Shown: one piece after another, positions 1 to 5,063 of the stretch
Position numbering within the stretch: position 1 is the stretch's first letter
How the letters are laid out: the number at the start of each line of letters is the position of its first letter
Source of the DNA: Rhodoferax sp.
GTDB taxonomy: Bacteria; Pseudomonadota; Gammaproteobacteria; Burkholderiales; Burkholderiaceae_C
DNA: 5,063 nucleotides
Direction of reading: 5' to 3'
Assembly (NCBI GenBank): GCA_029946045.1
Contig: JAQSDS010000155.1
Span: 1-5,063, forward strand
Translations under genes and position numbers: made by a program
Notes under the pieces: generated by a model
The model's input: only the letters and a program-made list of their open reading frames with translations
The model's database searches: none
What the model was told of the DNA's origin: nothing

Positions 1-54
<54 letters not shown>

Positions 55-103
55 GAATCCACAACCGCTTTGTTTAGAAGCAGTGTTTGTTTCCAAGCCT
101 CAA
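55..103 (-). other. Leader/spacer between gltX promoter region and tRNA-Ala
   Basis: This short spacer would form the 5' leader of the tRNA precursor, removed by RNase P at position 54/55. It is A-rich on the minus strand with two AAACAAA copies, at 91-85 and 77-71. I see no stable GC-rich hairpin followed by a T tract, so no intrinsic terminator for gltX can be called; read-through from gltX into the tRNA is possible. Confidence 0.45.
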
Positions 104-133
104 ATTATAGCGTTAATTTTTGGCCAGTTTTAA
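104..133 (-). promoter_or_regulatory. Probable sigma-70 promoter for the tRNA-Ala gene
   Basis: On the minus strand a perfect -10 hexamer TATAAT sits at 109-104. It is preceded after an 18-base spacer by TTAAAA (133-128), which matches 4 of 6 bases of the -35 consensus TTGACA. Transcription would start near 100-97, giving a leader of about 45 bases before the tRNA 5' end at 54. The -35 element lies inside the last codons of gltX and the -10 lies just after its stop codon. It is oriented towards the tRNA and no other gene lies between. This is a motif-based prediction; the -35 is imperfect and the spacer one base longer than optimal. Confidence 0.6.
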
Positions 134-1504
134 TCTGGCGATAACTTTTTCACGATCAAAAAGTGCCAACAGAGCATCTAGTGACGGTGTCTGTGCCGTG
201 CCGACCACCAACACCCGCACCGGCATGGCCAACAGCGGCATTTTCAGACCACAAGCTGTCAGCACTTCCTTGATGGCAGCGGCGATGCCGGCCTTGTCCC
301 AAGCGCAGCTGGCGAGCTTGTCGGCCAACAGCGTCAGTGCCGGTTGAACGGCTTCGGTCACATACTGGCCTAGGTCAGCGGCTGCGGGTTGCACGTCGGC
401 ATAAAACACCGCGGCCCAGTCGGCCAATGCCACGGTGGTGTCACAGCGGTCCTTGAACAGCGCGCAAATGCCGGTCAGGCGTGCATCGGCTTCGATGCCA
501 CGTTTGGCCAGTTGCGCTTGCACCAGCGGTGCCAGCACCTCGTCGGCGGTGATCTTGATGTGCTGGGCATTGACCCAGCGCAGCTTGGCCTCGTCAAACT
601 GCGCCGCGCTTTTGCCCAGATGGTCCAGATTGAACCACTCCAGAAACTGTGCCCGGCTGAAAATTTCGTCGTCGCCATGGCTCCAACCCAGGCGAGCCAG
701 GTAGTTCACCATGGCATCGGGCAGGTAGCCTTCTTCGCGGTACTGCGTGACCGGCTTGGCACCGTTGCGTTTGCTCATTTTTTCGCCCTGCTCATTGAGC
801 ACGGTGGGCAAATGGGCATACACCGGCGGCTCTTTGCCGAGCGCCTTGAAGATGTTGATCTGGCGCGGCGTGTTGTTGACGTGGTCATCGCCGCGAATCA
901 CATGGGTAATCGTCATGTCGATGTCGTCCACCACCACGCAAAAATTGTAGGTAGGCGTGCCGTCCGGGCGCGCAATCACCAGGTCGTCAAGCTCGTCGTT
1001 GCTGATTTCGATACGGCCCTTGACTTTGTCTTCCCACACCACCGAGCCGCCTTGCGGGTTCTTGAAACGCAACACCGGTTGCACGCCTTCGGGAACGGGC
1101 GGCAAGGTTTTGCCTGGTGCCGGACGCCAGGTACCGTCGTAGCGCGGCTTTTCCTTGGCGAGGGTCTGGCGTTCCCGCAGGGCATCGAGCTCGGCCATGC
1201 TCATGTAGCACGGGTAAACATGGCCTGCGGCCACCATGTCAGCAAGCACCGCCTTGTAGCGGTCCATACGCAGCATTTGATAAAACGGACCTTCGTCGTA
1301 ATTGAGTCCGAGCCAGCTCATGCTCTCGATGATCACATCGACAGCCGCCTGGGTAGAGCGCTCCAGGTCGGTGTCCTCGATGCGCAAGATGAAATCACCA
1401 CCGGTCGAGCGGGCAAAAGCCCAGGGGTACAGGGCCGAGCGGATGTTGCCCAGGTGAATGAAGCCAGTCGGCGACGGGGCGAAACGGGTACGGGTTGGGG
1501 TCAT
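113..1504 (-). CDS. gltX: Glutamyl-tRNA synthetase (glutamate--tRNA ligase)
   Basis: This class I aminoacyl-tRNA synthetase attaches glutamate to tRNA-Glu in the cytoplasm using ATP. The 463-residue product has the family's usual length. The N-terminal Rossmann catalytic domain carries the HIGH-type motif HLGN at residues 17-20 (within [13 protein letters not shown]) and the RIEDTD block at 41-46. The KMSKR motif is at 242-246, followed by the helical anticodon-binding region that begins near [10 protein letters not shown] (274-283). The zinc-site cysteines seen in E. coli GluRS (CYC) are not kept: only C99 remains in PCYMS, and the later ligand region reads YDGTWRPAP. The start is the ATG at 1504-1502, because it immediately precedes the conserved [13 protein letters not shown] block; the frame stays open upstream to 1705 only as a shadow of metZ. 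This ATG overlaps the metZ stop as ATGA and has no Shine-Dalgarno sequence, which suggests coupling to metZ translation. It stops with TAA, and no terminator hairpin is seen before the tRNA. Confidence 0.97.
   Translation of the reverse strand: MTPTRTRFAPSPTGFIHLGNIRSALYPWAFARSTGGDFILRIEDTDLERSTQAAVDVIIESMSWLGLNYDEGPFYQMLRMDRYKAVLADMVAAGHVYPCYMSMAELDALRERQTLAKEKPRYDGTWRPAPGKTLPPVPEGVQPVLRFKNPQGGSVVWEDKVKGRIEISNDELDDLVIARPDGTPTYNFCVVVDDIDMTITHVIRGDDHVNNTPRQINIFKALGKEPPVYAHLPTVLNEQGEKMSKRNGAKPVTQYREEGYLPDAMVNYLARLGWSHGDDEIFSRAQFLEWFNLDHLGKSAAQFDEAKLRWVNAQHIKITADEVLAPLVQAQLAKRGIEADARLTGICALFKDRCDTTVALADWAAVFYADVQPAAADLGQYVTEAVQPALTLLADKLASCAWDKAGIAAAIKEVLTACGLKMPLLAMPVRVLVVGTAQTPSLDALLALFDREKVIARLKLAKN
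1501..1504 (-). promoter_or_regulatory. ATGA stop-start overlap, metZ/gltX translational coupling site
   Basis: On the minus strand the junction reads CTGCCATGA: the metZ stop TGA (1503-1501) shares two bases with the gltX start ATG (1504-1502). The bases upstream of the ATG (CAACTCGACACTCTGCC) contain no purine-rich Shine-Dalgarno sequence. Termination-reinitiation by ribosomes finishing metZ is therefore the likely way gltX is translated. The overlap is seen directly; the mechanism is inferred. Confidence 0.7.
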
Positions 1505-2724
1505 GGCAGAGTGTCGAGTTGTTGCAGGCCACGGGCCAGGTCGGCCTGGATATCGCCAAGGTGTTCCAGACCCATGGCGACACGGATCAGGCCCTGGCCA
1601 ATGCCGGCGGCCTGACGCTGAACCTCGGTCAGGCGGCCATGCGAGGTGGTGGCAGGGTGGGCAATGGTGGTCTTGGTATCGCCCAGGTTGGTGGTGACCG
1701 AGCACACCTGGGTGCTGTCGATCACATGAAACGCACGCTTGCGGCCTTGCGTCGCATCGGACGCGTGCACATCAAACGAGACCACGGCGCCACCCAGGCC
1801 GCTTTGCTGGCGCATGGCCAGCTCGTGCTGCGGGTGCGAAGCCAGGCCGGGGTAATAGACATGGGCCACGTTGGGCTGCTGTTGCAGCCACTGCGCCAAT
1901 GCCAGGGCACTGTCGCACTGGGCGCGCATGCGAATGGCCAAGGTTTCCATGCCCTTGGTGACCACCCATGCGTTAAACGGCGACAGCACCATGCCAGCAG
2001 TGCGGTTGATAGGCCAGAACACGTCGTTGACGTACTTGTGCGAGCAGCAAATGGCACCGGCCACCACCCTGCCCTGGCCGTCCAGGTACTTGGTGCCCGA
2101 GTGGATCACAAAGTCAGCGCCAAACTCCACCGGCCGCTGCAGCGCTGGGGTGCAAAAACAGTTGTCCACGGCCAGCAGCGCGCCACCGGCATGGGCCACC
2201 TCGGCCAGCGCCGCGATGTCGCAAATGTCAGTGAGTGGATTGGTCGGCGTTTCGGCAAACAACAGCTTGGTATTGGGTTTGAGCGCAGCGCGCCATTGCG
2301 CCACGTCGGTTTGCGAGACAAAGGTGGTCTCCACGCCGAACTTGGCAAACTCCACGGCGAACAGGCGCAAGGTGGAACCAAACACCGACTGCGAACACAC
2401 CACATGGTCACCGGCGCGCAGCAGTCCCATGCCCAGCAACAACACGGCGGACATACCGCTCGAAGTGGCCATGGCGGCTTCGGTGCCTTCAAGTGCCGCC
2501 AGCCGCTGCTCCATGCCGGTTACCGTGGGGTTGCCAACGCGGGTGTAGGTGTAGCCGTCTTCCTCATTGGCAAAACGTTTGCGGGCGGTCTCGGCATCGG
2601 GCTGCACAAAACTGCTGGTAAGGTACAGCGCTTCGGAATTTTCACCGTACTGGCTGGGCTCAATGCCAGCGCGCACGGCCAGCGTATCACGGTGCAGGTT
2701 GTCAGGGAGTTTCTTGGCGGACAT
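1501..2724 (-). CDS. metZ: O-succinylhomoserine sulfhydrylase (PLP-dependent)
   Basis: This cytoplasmic PLP enzyme of the Cys/Met metabolism family should combine O-succinylhomoserine with sulfide to give homocysteine, a step of methionine synthesis. The product is 407 residues, normal for MetZ. The PLP-binding elements are visible: [10 protein letters not shown] (58-67) for phosphate contacts, TSSGMSA (87-93), the ring-nitrogen aspartate in AVDN (D187), and the Schiff-base lysine K212 in [13 protein letters not shown] likely substrate-carboxylate arginine is R381 in LIRVAMGLE. The [15 protein letters not shown] stretch (239-253) and the position behind purF favour MetZ over cystathionine gamma-synthase (MetB) or an O-acetylhomoserine enzyme, but acyl-donor specificity cannot be proved from sequence. 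The start at 2724 is 2 bases after the purF stop; only a weak GAAG lies upstream, inside the last purF codons, so coupling with purF is likely. The stop codon overlaps the gltX start. Confidence 0.92.
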   Translation of the reverse strand: MSAKKLPDNLHRDTLAVRAGIEPSQYGENSEALYLTSSFVQPDAETARKRFANEEDGYTYTRVGNPTVTGMEQRLAALEGTEAAMATSSGMSAVLLLGMGLLRAGDHVVCSQSVFGSTLRLFAVEFAKFGVETTFVSQTDVAQWRAALKPNTKLLFAETPTNPLTDICDIAALAEVAHAGGALLAVDNCFCTPALQRPVEFGADFVIHSGTKYLDGQGRVVAGAICCSHKYVNDVFWPINRTAGMVLSPFNAWVVTKGMETLAIRMRAQCDSALALAQWLQQQPNVAHVYYPGLASHPQHELAMRQQSGLGGAVVSFDVHASDATQGRKRAFHVIDSTQVCSVTTNLGDTKTTIAHPATTSHGRLTEVQRQAAGIGQGLIRVAMGLEHLGDIQADLARGLQQLDTLP

Positions 2725-2726
2725 GG

Positions 2727-4226
2727 TCAGTCTTCATGGTTGGGCAGGGCCAGGCGCGAGTTGTCCTCCTGGTTTTCATCCCCACCGACACGTTTGGCAT
2801 TGAGCCGCTGAATATCTTCCAGCGTGATGTCGCCGGTGACATACACGCCATCAAAACACGACGCATCAAAGTCCTTGATGTTGGAATTAAGCGAGCCGAT
2901 CGCTCTTTTCATGCCGTCCACATCCTGATAGATCAAGGCATCGCAGCCGATGATTTGGCGAATTTCCTCCACCGTGCGGTTGTGCGCCACCAGTTCTTCC
3001 GGAGTCGGCATGTCGATGCCATAGACGTTGGGGAAGCGCACGGGCGGAGCTGCACTGGCCATGTAGACCTTGTTGGCGCCAGCGTCACGCGCCATCTGCA
3101 CGATTTCCTTCGACGTGGTACCACGCACGATGGAATCGTCCACCAGCAGCACATTACGACCCTTGAATTCGCTGGCGATCACATTGAGTTTCTGGCGCAC
3201 CGATTTTTTGCGTACGGATTGCCCCGGCATGATGAAGGTGCGACCCACGTAGCGATTTTTGACAAAGCCTTCGCGGTAGGGCAGACCCAGCAATTGCGCC
3301 AGTTGCGCAGCGCTGGGGCGACTGGACTCGGGGATCGGAATGACCACATCGATCTCACTGGGCGGCACGGTCGAGATCACGCGCTTGGCCAGCGATTCAC
3401 CCAAGTTCAAACGGGCCTGGTACACCGAAATGTCATCCATGACCGAATCAGGCCGGGCCAGATAGACAAATTCAAAAATACAAGGATTCAGCACCGGGTG
3501 ATCGGCGCACTGCTGCGCATGCACCTGGCCTTGCAGGTCGATGAACACCGCTTCACCCGGCTGGATATTGCGCTCGAACTTGTGGTTGGTGCCCTCCATG
3601 GCCACAGATTCGCTGGCCAGCATCACGGTGCCATCGGTCACCCCCATACACAGCGGCCGGATACCAAACGGGTCGCGAAACGCCAGCACGCCGTGGCCGG
3701 CGATCATGGCGATCACCGCATAGGATCCTTTGATGCGACGATGCACCTTGCGCACCGCCTCGAAAACGTCGTGCGGCGTCAGGGGCAGACCGCGCGTGGT
3801 TTCGCCAATTTCGTGGGCCAGCACATTGAGCAGCACCTCGGAGTCGCTCTCGGTGTTGATGTGGCGGTGGTCGGCGCTGAACAGCTCGGCCTTGAGGGCA
3901 TGGGCATTGGTCAGGTTGCCGTTGTGCACCAGCACGATGCCAAAAGGCGCATTGACGTAAAAAGGCTGGGCCTCTTCTTCGCTGAAAGCATTGCCCGCTG
4001 TTGGGTAGCGCACCTGACCCAAGCCGCAATTGCCCGGCAAGGAGCGCATGTTGCGGGTGCGAAAAGCGTCGCGCACCATGCCCTTGGCCTTGTGCATGAA
4101 AAATTTGCGCTCTTGCTGCGTGACGATGCCCGCAGCGTCCTGACCACGGTGCTGCAACAGCAGCAGCGCGTCATACAGCAGCTGATTAACCGGCGCGTTA
4201 CTGACTACGCCAACAATTCCACACAT
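2727..4226 (-). CDS. purF: Amidophosphoribosyltransferase (glutamine PRPP amidotransferase)
   Basis: This enzyme catalyses the first committed step of purine synthesis: PRPP plus glutamine gives 5-phosphoribosylamine. The 499-residue product is close to the 505 of E. coli PurF. It starts MCGIVGVV, so removal of Met exposes the catalytic N-terminal cysteine (C2) of class II glutamine amidotransferases without a propeptide, unlike the processed Fe-S Bacillus type. Other glutaminase residues are R73 in VRYPTAG, HNGN (101-104) and SDSE (127-130). The C-terminal phosphoribosyltransferase domain has IPESSRPSA (298-306), the flexible-loop region GQSVRKKSVRQKLN (335-348) and the PRPP-binding motif VLLVDDSIVRGTTS (359-372). 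The start at 4226 is fixed by the need for an N-terminal Cys; a weak GGA lies about 8 bases upstream. It lies 27 bases after cvpA, the classical cvpA-purF pairing. In enterobacteria this unit is controlled by PurR, but I see no clear operator here. Confidence 0.98.
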   Translation of the reverse strand: MCGIVGVVSNAPVNQLLYDALLLLQHRGQDAAGIVTQQERKFFMHKAKGMVRDAFRTRNMRSLPGNCGLGQVRYPTAGNAFSEEEAQPFYVNAPFGIVLVHNGNLTNAHALKAELFSADHRHINTESDSEVLLNVLAHEIGETTRGLPLTPHDVFEAVRKVHRRIKGSYAVIAMIAGHGVLAFRDPFGIRPLCMGVTDGTVMLASESVAMEGTNHKFERNIQPGEAVFIDLQGQVHAQQCADHPVLNPCIFEFVYLARPDSVMDDISVYQARLNLGESLAKRVISTVPPSEIDVVIPIPESSRPSAAQLAQLLGLPYREGFVKNRYVGRTFIMPGQSVRKKSVRQKLNVIASEFKGRNVLLVDDSIVRGTTSKEIVQMARDAGANKVYMASAAPPVRFPNVYGIDMPTPEELVAHNRTVEEIRQIIGCDALIYQDVDGMKRAIGSLNSNIKDFDASCFDGVYVTGDITLEDIQRLNAKRVGGDENQEDNSRLALPNHED

Positions 4227-4253
4227 AGTTTTCCAATCTTTTCAACGACTTAT

Positions 4254-4742
4254 TCATGCAGGCAAATACTTCACCAAATCCTGCGGCAGGCTGGGTTGCA
4301 GGCTGTGCAACACCGTCAACGACAAGGCCACACCGCGGGACTCCTGCCAGGCGGTGCTGGACTTGAAGGGTGTCATAGCTGCCAGCAAGGTGGCAAACAG
4401 CAGCAGCAAGACGCCACGAACTGCACCAAAACCAGCCCCCAACACCCTATCTACTGGCCGCAAACCAACGCTGGCCATCAACTTTTTAAGCAACGAGGCG
4501 AGCAAACCACCAAACATTGCCGTGGCAATGAAGACCAGCAGAAAACCGGCCCAATAGCGCACCGCATCACTGGCGCCACGCATAGGCAAATAATGCGCCA
4601 CGTCCGGGGCCAGCCACTGCGCCAGCAAAAATGCAGCAATCCAGCTGAGCAGAGACAAAACCTCGAACACCAGGCCGCGCCAGGCGCCCACCAACACCGA
4701 CATCAGCAAGATGGCAGCAAAAACCCAATCCAGCACAGGCAT
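4254..4742 (-). CDS. cvpA: CvpA family inner-membrane protein
   Basis: CvpA is a small inner-membrane protein named for its requirement in colicin V production in E. coli; its biochemical role is not settled. The 162-residue product has four hydrophobic segments predicted by eye at about 4-20, 26-43, 62-84 and 104-123. The family features are visible: the N-terminal LDWVFAAILLMSVLVGAWRGLVFEVLSL pattern with the conserved GxxRG (19-23), and the later RPVDRVLGAGFGAVRG block (95-110) before the last membrane segment. The start ATG at 4742 directly gives the typical MPVLDW opening. The gene lies 16 bases after the SPOR-domain gene and 27 bases before purF, the same dedD-cvpA-purF order as in E. 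coli. No strong Shine-Dalgarno is present, only GGGTGA about 9 bases or more upstream. It is probably co-transcribed with both neighbours. Confidence 0.93.
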   Translation of the reverse strand: MPVLDWVFAAILLMSVLVGAWRGLVFEVLSLLSWIAAFLLAQWLAPDVAHYLPMRGASDAVRYWAGFLLVFIATAMFGGLLASLLKKLMASVGLRPVDRVLGAGFGAVRGVLLLLFATLLAAMTPFKSSTAWQESRGVALSLTVLHSLQPSLPQDLVKYLPA

Positions 4743-4758
4743 GGTCAGCAGTCACCCA

Positions 4759-5063
4759 TCACAGCGTGAGCAGCGCAGCGGACAGCTTCAGCTTTTTGAT
4801 TTTTTCTGCTGCCTTTTCAGCGTCTGCCTTCTCGGCAAACGGCCCCACCCGCACCCGGGTGCGTTGACCGTCCTTGGTTTCCGCGACATGGGTATAGGTT
4901 TTCAGGCCGGCACGCTCGAGCTTTTGGCGCACCTCACGCGCCCGAACAGGGTCGGCAAAGGCGCCAACCTGCACCACAAAACGGGCTGTGGCAGCCGCTT
5001 TTGCGTCAGCCTGATTGCCGTCCAGCAAGGCCTGAACCTTGTCGGCTTCGGTCGCTTTGACCG
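4759..5063 (-). CDS. SPOR-domain protein (DedD-like), N-terminus outside window
   Basis: Only the last 100 residues are visible; the frame runs off the right edge from a VKATEADK stretch with no start. After an Ala/Lys/Asp-rich linker comes a SPOR domain of about 70 residues, beginning FVVQVGAFADPVRAREVRQKL and ending with VRVGPFAEKADAEKAAEKIKKL and the C-terminal SAALLTL. SPOR domains bind glycan strands lacking stem peptides and bring proteins to the division septum. In this family a short cytoplasmic tail and one membrane helix usually precede the linker, but that part cannot be seen here. Position upstream of cvpA-purF is that of E. coli dedD, so DedD-like is the best call; an FtsN-like name is an alternative. 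The TTG at 5028-5026 is an internal leucine codon rather than the start, because the frame continues open upstream and the SPOR protein needs an N-terminal membrane anchor. Confidence 0.9.
   Translation of the reverse strand, partial: VKATEADKVQALLDGNQADAKAAATARFVVQVGAFADPVRAREVRQKLERAGLKTYTHVAETKDGQRTRVRVGPFAEKADAEKAAEKIKKLKLSAALLTL

Noticed and set aside
102..119. A dyad (AAATTA, 6-base loop, TAATTT on the minus strand) after gltX as a possible terminator.
   Set aside because: The stem is six A/T pairs, has no GC and is not followed by a T tract; it overlaps the -10 box and is better explained by the promoter.
389..1615. A 408-codon plus-strand open frame antisense to gltX.
   Set aside because: Same reasoning: the opposite strand encodes an unambiguous GluRS, and this translation shows no family signature.
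1505..1705. An N-terminal extension of gltX by 67 residues, since the frame stays open upstream.
   Set aside because: The extension is Pro/His/Arg-rich, lies wholly inside metZ, and GluRS proteins normally begin just before the FAPSPTG motif.
1495..2811. A 438-codon plus-strand open frame antisense to metZ.
   Set aside because: Low-complexity Gly/His/Gln-rich translation without motifs; a composition shadow of metZ.
4143..4190. CAG/CTG-like runs in purF, with similar ones in cvpA near 4395-4412.
   Set aside because: They are short runs of CTG leucine and neighbouring codons in hydrophobic coding segments, not a repeat array.
2736..4769. A 677-codon open frame on the plus strand, antisense to purF and cvpA, also crossing the gap between them.
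   Set aside because: Its product is rich in His, Gln and Arg with no recognisable domain, and both opposite-strand genes are clear conserved families. Long antisense frames are expected opposite G/C-biased genes. The length is striking, but it has no supporting start context.

Overview
The window is a compact block of core housekeeping genes, all transcribed on the minus strand. Reading in the direction of transcription (high to low coordinates) the order is: the C-terminal part of a SPOR-domain protein (DedD-like), cvpA, purF, metZ (O-succinylhomoserine sulfhydrylase), gltX (glutamyl-tRNA synthetase), and the 5' two-thirds of a tRNA-Ala(GGC) gene cut by the left window edge. Coding density is very high. 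The inter-gene distances are 16, 27 and 2 bases, then a 4-base ATGA overlap, then 58 bases before the tRNA.

The likely source is a betaproteobacterium of the order Burkholderiales, probably Comamonadaceae (Rhodoferax/Acidovorax-like). This rests on the dedD-cvpA-purF-metZ-gltX order, the moderately high GC with G/C-biased third positions, and the recalled character of the proteins, such as a GluRS lacking the zinc-site cysteines. It is an inference, since no search could be run.

Layout: 1-54 tRNA-Ala(GGC), partial; 55-112 spacer with the leader and part of a promoter for the tRNA, whose -35 region lies inside the gltX 3' end; 113-1504 gltX; 1501-2724 metZ; 2727-4226 purF; 4254-4742 cvpA; 4759-5063 SPOR-domain protein, N-terminus missing. 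No non-coding stretch exceeds 60 bases.

The close packing suggests one operon from the SPOR gene to gltX. It would combine envelope functions (SPOR peptidoglycan binding, CvpA membrane protein), the first step of purine synthesis (PurF), sulfur assimilation into homocysteine (MetZ) and tRNA charging (GltX). The purF-metZ and metZ-gltX junctions look built for translational coupling. I found no mobile element, CRISPR, phage or defence gene, toxin-antitoxin pair or riboswitch, and no evidence of an undescribed system. The most noticeable items are the tRNA promoter embedded in the end of gltX and the leaderless-looking gltX start inside the metZ stop.
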